Assembly (NCBI GenBank): GCA_036502005.1
Contig: DASXZH010000029.1
Location: 87,263-151,262 of the forward strand
From: DASXZH01 sp036502005
Lineage (GTDB): Bacteria; Armatimonadota; Fimbriimonadia; Fimbriimonadales; Fimbriimonadaceae
Direction: 5' to 3'
DNA: 64,000 nucleotides
Part shown: piece after piece, positions 41,991 to 50,724 of the stretch
Layout of the letters: every line of letters begins with the position of its first letter
Numbering within the stretch: the first letter of the stretch is position 1
Notes under the pieces: model-generated
Databases searched by the model: none
What the model was told of the DNA's origin: nothing
The model's input: the letters and a program-made list of their open reading frames with translations, nothing else
Translations under genes and position numbers: made by a program

Positions 41991-43078
41991 TCACTCGCCA
42001 GCGCCTTCCGTATGCGACGCTTTTTTTAATAGCCGCAAACATCGTTGCGGCTTTTGTTCTACTGTGGGTTCCAAACCTGGTCAACTTCTACGGCTTCCAG
42101 AGCAGCAACCCCAGCATCAAAACGGCCATTACCAGTCTGTTTTTGCACCAGAACGTGCTGCACCTGCTCGGCAACATGCTGTTCTTGGCTGCCGTTGGGC
42201 CCGCCGTGGAGCTTGGCGCGGGGCGCTGGCGCTTCCTCACCGTTTACATGCTTGGCGGCTTCGCCGGCGTGGTTGTGCACTGGATCTTTTCTCAGAAAAT
42301 CGGCATCACGCCTCCGCTGATCGGCGCTAGTGGATGCATCTCGGCTTGTATCGCCTATTATTCGCTTCGCTACTATCACATAAAGGTAAATATCGCGCCG
42401 TCGATTGCGGTGCCCGTCTATTGGATCATCCTCATTTGGGTCGTGCTGCAGATTGGCGGCGCCTTTATCAATCTTGGATCAGTTCAAGCGGGAACGGCTT
42501 ACTGGGCTCACGTTGGCGGATTTGCCATGGGAATCATCCTTAGCCTTACGTTTGGCGCTCCGCGGGAAGCCCACAAGGAAAGATCTAAGAACATGATAGG
42601 AGAAATGGACGGCCGAAGTCCGGGAGCAAAACTGGCAGCGGCAAACCACCACCTTAAGAGCCACCCAAACGATGAGACCGCGCTTCGAGAAAAGGCCGAT
42701 GCACTGGCAAAATTAAATGAGCCAGACGAAGAGGCTGCATGCATTTTGCAACTGATGACGTTAAACATAGAGGGAATGGAAGAAGAGCTTTTGTTAAGGC
42801 TCGACCGGATCAACCGCCTTGAGAACATCCCTTCACTTAAAAGAACGATGCTGGCAGACCGTTATAAAACCTCGCTGCCAGACCTTTCCCGGTTGCTTCT
42901 GTTAAGCGTGATCAGAGTGATGAACGACAATCAGCGTCCGGATGCTCTATTCGCTCTGGCTTGCTTGGACTGCGATGAGTTTCCCGAGAACGCAGGCACT
43001 TGGCTGAAAGATTTATTTGCGAATTACCCGCTTCACCCAGCTTCCGATCTGGCGAGAGCCAGAGGCTGGAATCCGTGA
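41987..43078 (+). CDS. Rhomboid-family intramembrane serine protease with helical C-terminal domain
   Basis: The gene starts at a TTG that overlaps the yebC stop (TTGA). The first ~205 residues are a six-span rhomboid domain with HLLGNMLFLAAVGPAVELGA, the catalytic Ser in IGASGCISACIAYY and the catalytic His in YWAHVGGFAMGIILS. The remaining ~155 residues are helical and TPR-like (AANHHLKSHPNDETALREKA, EEEAACILQLMTLNIEG), likely cytosolic. The TTG start and overlap suggest low, coupled translation. Substrate unknown. Confidence 0.9.
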   Translation: MITRQRLPYATLFLIAANIVAAFVLLWVPNLVNFYGFQSSNPSIKTAITSLFLHQNVLHLLGNMLFLAAVGPAVELGAGRWRFLTVYMLGGFAGVVVHWIFSQKIGITPPLIGASGCISACIAYYSLRYYHIKVNIAPSIAVPVYWIILIWVVLQIGGAFINLGSVQAGTAYWAHVGGFAMGIILSLTFGAPREAHKERSKNMIGEMDGRSPGAKLAAANHHLKSHPNDETALREKADALAKLNEPDEEAACILQLMTLNIEGMEEELLLRLDRINRLENIPSLKRTMLADRYKTSLPDLSRLLLLSVIRVMNDNQRPDALFALACLDCDEFPENAGTWLKDLFANYPLHPASDLARARGWNP

Positions 43079-43755
43079 AGAAGTGGTGGAGAGCCCGTCG
43101 TCCGTTTATACTCAGCGGTGCGATTTATAGGGTTGCTCGCTTTATTTGCGGATCGCTTCGGCTTCAGTTGGTGGATTATCAGCACGTTGAAGCCGTGACC
43201 ACCGGCAAGATCTTTTGCGGCTGGCATGGGCGATCTCTTATTCCGGCGAACTATTTTCGAAAGCTTGGTTATTGGGTCATCATCAGCCATTCGCAAGATG
43301 GCGAGATGCAGACCCGGATCTTCACAAGGTTTGGCTACAATATTATTCGTGGGAGCACGGGCAGGGGCGGGGTGAGAGCCCTTATCGAATCCATTAAGGT
43401 GCTGAAGAAGAACGGCTCCATGGCGATTACACCGGATGGCCCCCGCGGCCCTAGTGGTGTTGTGCAGGAAGGGGTCATGATGATGGCGCAGAAATCCGGT
43501 TGCGCGTTGATTCCCGTTTCCACTCACGCAAAGCCCTCGTTTTATGTGAACACATGGGACAAATACATGGTCCCAATGCCCTTCGCGAAAGCGGTGTTTA
43601 TGTTTGGCGAGCCTATTTATGTTCCTCCCGACTCGACTCCTGAAGAGGTTGAGCTTTTGCGCAAGAGGCTGGAAGACGAGATCCACCGGCTTCAGAGTGA
43701 AGCGGAGAACTGGTTTTCTAGGAAAAGAGTGGCGGATCCAGCAAGGTCATCTTAG
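43075..43755 (+). CDS. DUF374 lysophospholipid-acyltransferase-like protein
   Basis: A GTG at 43075 overlaps the rhomboid stop (GTGA) and gives 226 residues. The sequence has the DUF374/LpxL-like features FCGWHGRSLIPANYFRKLGY (His active-site motif HGRSL), FGYNIIRGSTGRGGVRALIE, and the conserved MAITPDGPRGPSGVVQEGVM. Members are thought to acylate lipids, perhaps in lipid A-like or phospholipid synthesis at the inner membrane. It is the last gene of a coupled yebC-rhomboid-acyltransferase set. Confidence 0.88.
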   Translation: MKKWWRARRPFILSGAIYRVARFICGSLRLQLVDYQHVEAVTTGKIFCGWHGRSLIPANYFRKLGYWVIISHSQDGEMQTRIFTRFGYNIIRGSTGRGGVRALIESIKVLKKNGSMAITPDGPRGPSGVVQEGVMMMAQKSGCALIPVSTHAKPSFYVNTWDKYMVPMPFAKAVFMFGEPIYVPPDSTPEEVELLRKRLEDEIHRLQSEAENWFSRKRVADPARSS

Positions 43756-44273
43756 AAGCTTACGGTTACGAAGCCCTGGACTCAAAACAGTTATAAAAAA
43801 GCAGATCACAATCCGTCGCGAAGCTCTGGACTGCTAAAGCTTGCTTTAGCTCTAGTCAGGAAGCTTGCTTCCGCGAACGCCAAGGCTCGGCAATCTTTTC
43901 TTTGCCAACCCGATCGAGCGAAACGAGTGAATCTGGCCCGCTCCATCCTTCTCTCCCGATGCCGGAGGCATCAAAGAACTTAGCCCGGGGTTGAGCGAAG
44001 CCAACAACGTTGGCGTAGCGACACCCCGAGGAGGCCCGCAGAACCTTGTAAAGCGGTTCTTGAACCCTCCGGGGTGGGGCCAAGAAATTGTTGCGCAAAC
44101 CCACGACTCTTCGCCCCAACGCGGCAGCAAGCTGCCTAATTTGAGCAGGAGCAAGCTCCCGCACTCCAGAGCTTCGCGGATATCATTCAGTGCCGTAAGC
44201 GCGCGGTGTCATTCCGAACTCCGTGTGAGGAATCTCGGGGGCGAAGCCCAGGCCTAATACCCAAGTCACTCGC
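43756..44273. other. Gene-free region filled by compound palindromic repeats
   Basis: No supportable gene in 518 bases; short ORFs here lack start signals and overlap repeats. Nearly the whole stretch from 43814 to 44179 is repeat, described separately. No tRNA or promoter was recognised. Confidence 0.6.
43814..44179. repeat. Long compound palindromic repeat with GCTTGC cores
   Basis: The left end GTCGCGAAGCTCTGGACT and the right end GCACTCCAGAGCTTCGCG are inverted copies. The left part holds GCTAAAGCTTGCTTTAGC and GGAAGCTTGCTTCC; the right part holds GGCAGCAAGCTGCC and GGAGCAAGCTCC. The ends match those of the repeat at 4944-5083. The middle carries another unit type with GATGCCGGAGGCATC and AGCCCGGGGTTGAGCGAAGC ... 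ACACCCCGAG, a sequence style common in intergenic repeats of planctomycetes and related bacteria. No ORF with a start signal is inside. Confidence 0.7.
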
Positions 44274-46835
44274 TTACGTTTTATACTGATGATTCCCGGG
44301 CCCAACCTCGAAGGCTTTGCCATCCGGAAGCTTTACAGTCGCGTTGGTTCCCGTTGGGACGGTAACCGAAAAGCTCATACGCTTTCCATCGGTCTTCCAG
44401 GCCACGCTAATGCGTCCACAAACAGAGTCGTAATAACCCGAAGCCGAACTAACCTCAGATACCGGCATGGGCCCTACAAAGAAGTGCTTAAACCCCGGTT
44501 GGGCCGGGTCGGGTCGAATTCCCAATAGCGTTCCGTAATACCACTCCGCGATCTGCCCCAGCATAAAGTGGTTCCAAGAATCGGGCCCCGCATCCCAAGT
44601 CTCGGCCAGCGTGGTCATGCCCTTGTTGATCATGTAAACATAGCCGGGCAGCTTTGATTGAAGATGGATCTTGCTCACCAGATCATTTCTGCCGAAAGCA
44701 GTGAGCATTCGCAGCATCGGTCCGTGGCCGGCCTCGCCCAGTGAAACGCCGTAATGATTCCCGACAATAGCGTCGACCAACACGTTAAAGACTTTTTGCC
44801 GCTCACCCGGTTCAGCTAGGCCAAAATCAAGCGCGGTCGACTGAGATGATTGAGAGCCTTTGCCGTATTTTCCGGTATTCGGATCATAAAAAGTGTCGTT
44901 GAAATGCTGCCTAATTCTTTCCGCAAGATGCCGGTACTTGGCGGCATCTTCACGCCGGCCAAGAATATCGGCAAACCCAGTCATTGTCGAAACCAGCTTG
45001 AAATAATAAGCCGTTCCGGTGAGAGCAGGCGGCGTGTTGGGGTCTGCGCCGTATCCAACCCAGTCGCCCAAGCCATAGCTCAGGATATCGTTCTTCGCGC
45101 GGTTGCCCAGGTAGTCGATGTACCGAACCATGGCCGGGTACTGCTCGCGAATCGGCGCTTCATCACCGTACCAGGTCCGCATTTGCTCGGCAACCAGGAT
45201 CAATGAACCGCCCCATTCCACCGAATCCGCGTAGCCGTCGTCGTAGAAGAAGTATTCGGGGGCCATAGTCGGCACTCGGCCATCGGCATGCTGGGCGTCC
45301 ACCATATCGTGGATCGCCTTATCGAACATTTTCCGCATGTCATAGCAATACATCAAGTCCGGCCCCATCATATTTAGCTGCTCCAGCCAGCCACTTTTTT
45401 CGCGGTGAGGACAATCGGAAACGACATTCGAAAAGTTTCCGCACATCGACCAGTGGGCCATGTTGTAAATCCGATTGAGGGTTTCGTTCGAACAAGTGAA
45501 CTGGCCGCTCTCGGCTTCCGTGGCGTGGACAAGCAGGCCACGAAAGCTCTTCAAAACTGAGTCGACCGGAATCGGCTTACCGTAAGGATCGGCAGCCGTG
45601 ATCTTCCAATACTGCGAACCGCAATACCAAAAAATAGGATGCCAAGTTTCGTTTTTGCCTCCGGATAAGGTGTAAGCACACTTCTTTCCTTCACGCATCG
45701 TGCGTTGATCGAGATCTCCGTTTGGGTACAGCGCTTCGGAAGGCCACATCGTTACGGAGTCGCCCTTTTCCCCGTTCACTACGATGTCCGGCACGTAGGG
45801 CGCGTTCTGGCCCAAATCATAAACAATGGCGCCGCTAGAGAGAGTGTGAGAAGAAACCGGCTTTTGGGCCGCGAGTTCCATAAGGGCTGGGGCAGCCCGT
45901 GTTATTCCGTGGAGTGCTCCAGCAGGAGGGCTTGTTTGAACCGCGGATTGCCAGCCTTCGTTCTGAGCTTGCAACGTGTCCCATCTGGGATCGAAGGAGC
46001 GGTTATCCCAATCTTCGCCGCCAAATACTCCGGAGTAAGTCTCTGGCCCTGCATGCGTCTTCCACTCTTCGTTCGAGCCGAATTTCTTGACGCTGCCATC
46101 CGGATACCAAACCTCCAACTGGCAAAGAAGCTTCTTATCACCGACCTTGTTAGGCTGCTGCGAACCGCGTGTGTCTCCCGACATATCGTACATGCCGTTG
46201 CCAAGCTGCACACCAATGCAGTTGGTGCCGGTGCGCAGCATCGGCGTTACATCGTAGGTATCGTACAGGCATGTTTTCTGATACTGCGTCCAGCTTGGCG
46301 TTAGCCACTTGTCGCCCACCTTTTGCCCGTTGAGCGACAGTTGGTATTGGCCAAGACCGCAGATAAAGCAAAGCGCCTTTAACGGACGAGAGCCAACTTC
46401 AAAAACGTGGCGAAGCAGTTGGGTTGGCGATTTAATTTCATTAGGCGCGGCAACCCACTCGGCCGACCAATCCTGGGGATTGATGCCTTGAGTCCACCTA
46501 GCGGGCGCGCTCCATTTTGAAGTGGCGCCACCGATCTCCCTGAACCGAACCGACCAAAAGGCGGTCGCACCGGTTGGAAGCGCCTTGCCCTCGTAAGGAA
46601 CTCCAAAAGCGGTGGATGAATCGCGCCAGCCTGTATCCCATAAGTCAGGGCTGGATAATTCTCCAACTTTCGACGCCACTCTAATTTCATAACTTTTCTG
46701 GCCCGAATTTCCACTCGGAAGTTGCCAACACAGTCGCGGATGGGCGATGTCGATTCCCACCGGGTCGACCATAAATTCGCATTCGAGGCGGACGGGTTTG
46801 AGACTTATAAGAACTGCCAGACCTAAAACAAACAC
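44274..46835 (-). CDS. GH78-family alpha-L-rhamnosidase
   Basis: I place the start at the GTG at 46835 (MFVLGLAVLISLKP), an in-frame ATG at 46883 would overlap the divergent moaB start. The ~853-residue protein has the bacterial rhamnosidase layout: ECEFMVDPVGIDIAHPRLCW, Ig-like and jelly-roll domains (NGQKVGDKWLTPSWTQYQKT, DTYDVTPMLRTGTNCIGVQL), then the (alpha/alpha)6 barrel with SDCPHREKSGWLEQLNMMGP, FFYDDGYADSVEWGGSLILV and GMTTLAETWDAGPDSWNHFM. The acidic residues there fit the inverting catalytic site. It removes terminal rhamnose from plant or bacterial glycans. Export is unclear: the short hydrophobic start is not a clean signal peptide. Confidence 0.9.
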   Translation of the reverse strand: MFVLGLAVLISLKPVRLECEFMVDPVGIDIAHPRLCWQLPSGNSGQKSYEIRVASKVGELSSPDLWDTGWRDSSTAFGVPYEGKALPTGATAFWSVRFREIGGATSKWSAPARWTQGINPQDWSAEWVAAPNEIKSPTQLLRHVFEVGSRPLKALCFICGLGQYQLSLNGQKVGDKWLTPSWTQYQKTCLYDTYDVTPMLRTGTNCIGVQLGNGMYDMSGDTRGSQQPNKVGDKKLLCQLEVWYPDGSVKKFGSNEEWKTHAGPETYSGVFGGEDWDNRSFDPRWDTLQAQNEGWQSAVQTSPPAGALHGITRAAPALMELAAQKPVSSHTLSSGAIVYDLGQNAPYVPDIVVNGEKGDSVTMWPSEALYPNGDLDQRTMREGKKCAYTLSGGKNETWHPIFWYCGSQYWKITAADPYGKPIPVDSVLKSFRGLLVHATEAESGQFTCSNETLNRIYNMAHWSMCGNFSNVVSDCPHREKSGWLEQLNMMGPDLMYCYDMRKMFDKAIHDMVDAQHADGRVPTMAPEYFFYDDGYADSVEWGGSLILVAEQMRTWYGDEAPIREQYPAMVRYIDYLGNRAKNDILSYGLGDWVGYGADPNTPPALTGTAYYFKLVSTMTGFADILGRREDAAKYRHLAERIRQHFNDTFYDPNTGKYGKGSQSSQSTALDFGLAEPGERQKVFNVLVDAIVGNHYGVSLGEAGHGPMLRMLTAFGRNDLVSKIHLQSKLPGYVYMINKGMTTLAETWDAGPDSWNHFMLGQIAEWYYGTLLGIRPDPAQPGFKHFFVGPMPVSEVSSASGYYDSVCGRISVAWKTDGKRMSFSVTVPTGTNATVKLPDGKAFEVGPGNHQYKT

Positions 46836-46869
46836 ACGGGTATTGTGACGCGATTTATTTGCCGCGTCG

Positions 46870-46882
46870 TATAATCCTTCCA
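46870..46882 (+). promoter_or_regulatory. Consensus -10 box (TATAAT) for a leaderless moaB transcript
   Basis: TATAAT (46870-46875) is followed by seven bases and the ATG at 46883. Spacing would place the transcription start on the start codon, and no Shine-Dalgarno sequence is present. Confidence 0.55.
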
Positions 46883-47371
46883 ATGAGGATTACAATCGGC
46901 GTCTTGGCAGTCTCAGGGAACCTTGATCCCAGTGAGAGCGAAGAAATAGTCACTAATGCGGCTATTCGGGCTCTGTCTCACGTGGGATATGAGCGAGTTG
47001 TAACCAAAACGACCCCGGATGAACCTCAAAAGCAGAAACAGGAACTGATTGATCTCTGCAAGACCTGCGATATAGTTTTTACGGCTGGCGGCACAGGTTT
47101 CGATGAGCGCGATGTAACTCCGGAAATTACGGCCGAAATAGTGGATCGCCGAGCAGACAGTTTGGCTGAACTCATTCGCATGAACCTTCACAAACGATCG
47201 GAAACGAGCCATCTCAATAGGGGCATTGCCGGGATTCGGGGTCAAACGATTGTAATCAACTTGCCTTCCACTGCAGAAACCGTAAAAGAAGCGATTGAGG
47301 CGGTTGGGTTACTGATAAGGCCGATGATGAGCTCGCTTCGGGGCTCCAAAGTGGTGCAGGATGTTGAGTGA
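46883..47371 (+). CDS. moaB: MoaB/MogA-family molybdopterin-binding protein
   Basis: The ATG at 46883 gives 162 residues: MRITIGVLAVSGNLDPSESE, the family's FTAGGTGFDERDVTPEITAE loop for molybdopterin binding, NRGIAGIRGQTIVINLP and a C-terminal helix. MoaB/MogA adenylylate molybdopterin before metal insertion. The DERDVTPE motif is intact. A longer upstream ATG is unlikely because it overlaps the -10 box. It overlaps the tatD gene by 11 bases. Confidence 0.88.
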   Translation: MRITIGVLAVSGNLDPSESEEIVTNAAIRALSHVGYERVVTKTTPDEPQKQKQELIDLCKTCDIVFTAGGTGFDERDVTPEITAEIVDRRADSLAELIRMNLHKRSETSHLNRGIAGIRGQTIVINLPSTAETVKEAIEAVGLLIRPMMSSLRGSKVVQDVE

Positions 47372-48128
47372 GCTTTTCGATACTCACTGCCATTTGAACC
47401 TAGTTGAGAACTTTGCCGATCCCGAGCCGTTTTTCGCTAATGCCTATGCCGCTGGCGTAAATCGAATGGCCCTGGTTTCGTTGGATGTAGTTAGCAGCAG
47501 GCGTGCGATCGAGTTGGCGGAAACCCACGACGGTGTTTACGCTGTTATCGGGCGTCATCCCAGCTACTCCGCTGAATATGATCCCGCAGAATTGGCTGTT
47601 TTCCGAGAAATGTTTGAGCATCCGAAGGTCGTTGCCATGGGCGAAATTGGCCTGGATTTCCACGGCGATTACGCCACGCGCGAGCAACAAGAACGTTGCC
47701 TGTTCCACCAACTCGATTTGGCGGCGGAGCTACAGGTTCCAATCGTCTTTCATTGCCGCGACGCGTATCCCGAACTCTTGGGCATTCTAGAGGCACGCCC
47801 ACGATTGAGTTACGACTTCCACTGCTTTAGCGGAAACGCAGAACACGCGAGGCAGGCAACGGCCTTGGATTCCTATTTCGGGTTTGATGGGCCCCTCACC
47901 TTCAAGAAATCGGTTGAGCTCAGAGAGCTACTGAAGACGTTGCCCCGGGACCGGGTTTTGCTGGAAACAGATAGCCCCTATCTCAGCCCAGAGCCCTTTA
48001 GAGGCAAGCCGAATGAGCCCGCCAATCTGCCATACATTAACCGCGCCTTGGCTGAAACCTGGGAGGTCACTTGGGAGGAATCGGCTCACCAAACCACGGC
48101 AAACGCCATTCGTTTCTTCAGAATTTAG
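47361..48128 (+). CDS. tatD: TatD-family metal-dependent hydrolase
   Basis: The 255-residue protein is a TIM-barrel amidohydrolase of the TatD group, with metal ligands in FDTHCHLN, VVAMGEIGLDFHGDYATREQ, IVFHCRDAYPELLGIL and LLETDSPYLSPEPFRGKPNE. TatD proteins are 3'-5' DNA/RNA exonucleases and also act as quality-control enzymes. It is coupled to moaB and converges with the membrane-protein gene, whose stop overlaps by four bases. Confidence 0.92.
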   Translation: MLSELFDTHCHLNLVENFADPEPFFANAYAAGVNRMALVSLDVVSSRRAIELAETHDGVYAVIGRHPSYSAEYDPAELAVFREMFEHPKVVAMGEIGLDFHGDYATREQQERCLFHQLDLAAELQVPIVFHCRDAYPELLGILEARPRLSYDFHCFSGNAEHARQATALDSYFGFDGPLTFKKSVELRELLKTLPRDRVLLETDSPYLSPEPFRGKPNEPANLPYINRALAETWEVTWEESAHQTTANAIRFFRI

Positions 48129-48580
48129 GCGCCTTGGTCGCCATTATCCATGGGAATCTCAGGCGCGGACCGGGGAGCGGCAGGTGTGCCATCGCTTGAG
48201 CTCTTCTTCTTTTTATGCCTGGAATGCCTTCTTGTGGTATCCGCGTAATAGCGGCCGGCGCGGAATGAAGAGCCTCTCTTCACGGTCACCGTAACCAGAG
48301 GAGGCGTGTGAGTGGTTGAAACCGTATTGGTGTCCGTATTATCAGCGGTGTTGTTGTCCGGCGTCGAAGACGGCTGCGCAGAGTCGCTGTTTGCGCTGCT
48401 TTGGCCCGAATCCCAAGTGGTGCTGTTATCGGTTGAAGGCGAAGTGTTAGACGAATCGGTAGTCACACTCACAGTTTTCGCGTTTCTGCCGATATTCCGA
48501 CCGATCACGAAGAACCCGACGGCGAGCAATCCCAGCGGGACTATCAGCCATTTCAAGATCCACCAACCAGCCTTTGACAT
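48125..48580 (-). CDS. Membrane-anchored protein with Ser/Thr linker and basic C-terminus
   Basis: From the ATG at 48580 the product has 151 residues: one membrane span (WWILKWLIVPLGLLAVGFFV), then a ~60-residue Asp/Ser/Thr/Asn-rich stretch (TDSSNTSPSTDNSTTWDSGQ), a short beta motif TPPLVTVTVKRGSSFRAGRY, and an Arg/His/Lys-rich segment (RRHSRHKKKKSSS). The low-complexity linker suggests a flexible exported or cytosolic tail. No family recognised. It lies back to back with the DUF5107 gene. Confidence 0.6.
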   Translation of the reverse strand: MSKAGWWILKWLIVPLGLLAVGFFVIGRNIGRNAKTVSVTTDSSNTSPSTDNSTTWDSGQSSANSDSAQPSSTPDNNTADNTDTNTVSTTHTPPLVTVTVKRGSSFRAGRYYADTTRRHSRHKKKKSSSDGTPAAPRSAPEIPMDNGDQGA

Positions 48581-48628
48581 CAGATACCCTATTATGACAG
48601 GAAGGTACGCTTCCCCCTCCACTCATTT

Positions 48629-50431
48629 ATGCCCACAGAAATTTACGAAGAGCCGCTAGAGCTAGAGGTCGAGGTGCTTGAGGCGCTTGCTCCGGAACCC
48701 GGCACTCCTGCTTTTAAAGACGCTTACCCCCTTCCTGCGTTGCGCCGAACGGGCCGCTTTCAGATTATAACTTTTCGGTCTTTGGTGATTGAGAACGCGT
48801 TTTTGCGGGTTGTGGTGGTGCCGGAACTGGGTGGGCGGATTCTGCGCATTCTGGATAAACGAACTGCAACCGAGATCCTTGGGACTTCTTCTAAGTTAGA
48901 CTTGGTGGATGGCGGGCCACGTGGGGTTGAATCGCGAGCCGGAATCCGGTGGTCAGCAGTGGATAAGCGCTTGGACGATCTGGGTCCGGTTGATTGCCAG
49001 GTGGTTGAGCCAGCGGACGATGATGATAACGGCGGAGTTTGGCTGTTTTCGTTGGTGCCGGGGGAGCCGATCAGTGTTCATGTGGGGATCTCGGTGCCGC
49101 CGAAAAAGTGCGAGATCTTGGTGGAGATACAGACTTACAACCGGAGCTTTTCAGTTCTCCCGGTTCGACCCCACTTCGAAGCCCATTTTAGTGGCCCAGT
49201 TCAATTGGCGGCGTCGATTGACGCAGCAGGCATCTACGACTACTCCGAGCGCGCCGGACTTCAAATCAAGTTTGATCACCAAATCGTCCGGCAACTAACC
49301 TTTGAAAATGGAAAACTCGACGTTGGAAAATTTTTCGGGGATGGCGTCCTTGCTCCTCGCCAGCTTGATTCCTGGGGATTCTCGCTGACTCCAATTAGTG
49401 CCGTAAAAAACTTGCAGGCGGTTGGAGCAGGAATTGCGATGGGGGCGAGCGAGGAACAAATTGAACTTAGCTCCGACAAAGCTATTGACGGAAAATTGGT
49501 GATTTTAACCAGCGATGGCAAAACCCTGGAGGCCCCACTTAGCCTTTCGCCGGACAAGATAACAACTTTAGACATTAGGGGATTGACTGGGCCACCAATC
49601 GCAGCAGCAGTAATTGACCAATCGAAAGCGGAACTATTGCGCTGGGAAGCTAACCAGCCAGAAGCATTGCTCCGTGGTGCCGACCGATCCCAAGTTAGAG
49701 AGCCCAGTTCAGCCGAGATGGACTTTGGCGCAACTGTCGCGAAGCTTCTCACATCAGAACATCCCGAAGCCGTTAGGGATGCCTTTGCTTCGTTGACGAT
49801 CCTCTCTGATGAGCTTGGCCTTCGGGGAGGATGCTATGCGGCTATGGGGCTCAGCCATTTACGCGCCGGCGATTTTGAACAGGCGGCAACTTTCTTTGAT
49901 AACGCCCTTCTTTATAACGGCGAGGACTCGCTCATGTGGTGGCTAAAGGCCGCCGCCTCGAGGCTAAAGGAAGGAAACGAGGGCGAGCGTCCAGAACTTT
50001 TAAACGCGCACTTCCTAGCTCCTTTGGAACCTATGCTTCGAGCAGAAAGCTTTCTCTCGTCCCCGGACAATGTTAAACTCTTAGAGGCGCTTAAGCATGA
50101 TTCGGCAGCTTTGGTGGAGGTCGCTTGCATTCTATACGAATGCCGGATGTTCGAAGATCTAACGCGTTGGGCGCACTCGGCCCTGCAGCAGAAAGAGGTT
50201 CCAATGCTTCGTTATCTACTGGCCGCAGCTCTTTTAGAGCCATCGAAGATGATCGCAGAAGCGGCCTCGGAAGTTAGGCTGGCTGGAGCAGTTGACATCG
50301 AACCGCCATATCCTTGGCACGCTACCGAGATCCGGGCTCTCGCGAAGCTAGAAGTAGCGTTCCCCGATGATCCTAACCTGAAAGAGCTTAAAGGCTTTAT
50401 TCCGGAAGCTTGGGCTTTCTGCAGCTCCTGA
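48629..50431 (+). CDS. DUF5107 (aldose-epimerase-like) protein with C-terminal TPRs
   Basis: The 600-residue protein begins with the DUF5107 beta-sandwich: IITFRSLVIENAFLRVVVVP, ELGGRILRILDKRTATEIL and DGGPRGVESRAGIRW. This domain resembles galactose mutarotase and is common in carbohydrate-using soil bacteria. From about residue 370 the protein is helical with TPR-like repeats (GGCYAAMGLSHLRAGDFEQA, YNGEDSLMWWLKAAASRL). No signal peptide. It may bind or process sugars; no catalytic residues can be named. Convergent with the 64-residue ORF. Confidence 0.75.
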   Translation: MPTEIYEEPLELEVEVLEALAPEPGTPAFKDAYPLPALRRTGRFQIITFRSLVIENAFLRVVVVPELGGRILRILDKRTATEILGTSSKLDLVDGGPRGVESRAGIRWSAVDKRLDDLGPVDCQVVEPADDDDNGGVWLFSLVPGEPISVHVGISVPPKKCEILVEIQTYNRSFSVLPVRPHFEAHFSGPVQLAASIDAAGIYDYSERAGLQIKFDHQIVRQLTFENGKLDVGKFFGDGVLAPRQLDSWGFSLTPISAVKNLQAVGAGIAMGASEEQIELSSDKAIDGKLVILTSDGKTLEAPLSLSPDKITTLDIRGLTGPPIAAAVIDQSKAELLRWEANQPEALLRGADRSQVREPSSAEMDFGATVAKLLTSEHPEAVRDAFASLTILSDELGLRGGCYAAMGLSHLRAGDFEQAATFFDNALLYNGEDSLMWWLKAAASRLKEGNEGERPELLNAHFLAPLEPMLRAESFLSSPDNVKLLEALKHDSAALVEVACILYECRMFEDLTRWAHSALQQKEVPMLRYLLAAALLEPSKMIAEAASEVRLAGAVDIEPPYPWHATEIRALAKLEVAFPDDPNLKELKGFIPEAWAFCSS

Positions 50432-50457
50432 GGCAAGTTCCGAACCTGAGCTGAACT

Positions 50458-50652
50458 CTATATTGCCGGTAGACCCTTTTTCTCTCTCTTAAGGAGGATG
50501 GCTTTCTTGGTTTGCTCAGGAAACATGTCAATGCTCCATTGCATTAACTCGAAAGTTCGTTGTACGCGCCATTCGGGCCCCTTTTCGCGCATAAGCTCAA
50601 CATACTTCCGGTGCATTTCAGGGCTGGTGTCTTGAAGGTCTGCTCGCTCCAT
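50458..50652 (-). CDS. 64-residue helical protein next to the proteasome cluster
   Basis: The product (MERADLQDTSPEMHRKYVEL, GPEWRVQRTFELMQWSIDMF) is short, charged and helical, with no membrane segment. A start ATG, good codon usage and the same strand as prcB, 72 bases after its stop, argue that it is real. I do not recognise it. It could be a proteasome-associated factor or merely a neighbour. Confidence 0.55.
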   Translation of the reverse strand: MERADLQDTSPEMHRKYVELMREKGPEWRVQRTFELMQWSIDMFPEQTKKAILLKREKKGLPAI

Positions 50653-50724
50653 GGTCTTATCTTCCTTCGCGATTACCGCCTTAGTTTACTAAGAGCACCA
50701 CGGGCGTAACCAGCTATAAGGAAG

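Noticed and set aside
43033..43686. 217-residue minus-strand ORF opposite the DUF374 acyltransferase
   Set aside because: A shadow of a gene with conserved motifs on the plus strand; translation looks random.
45705..46304. 199-residue plus-strand ORF opposite the rhamnosidase gene
   Set aside because: Opposite a well-supported GH78 gene; no start signal.
46836..46883. Upstream start of the rhamnosidase at 46883
   Set aside because: It would overlap the divergent moaB start and its -10 box and adds residues unlike the family.
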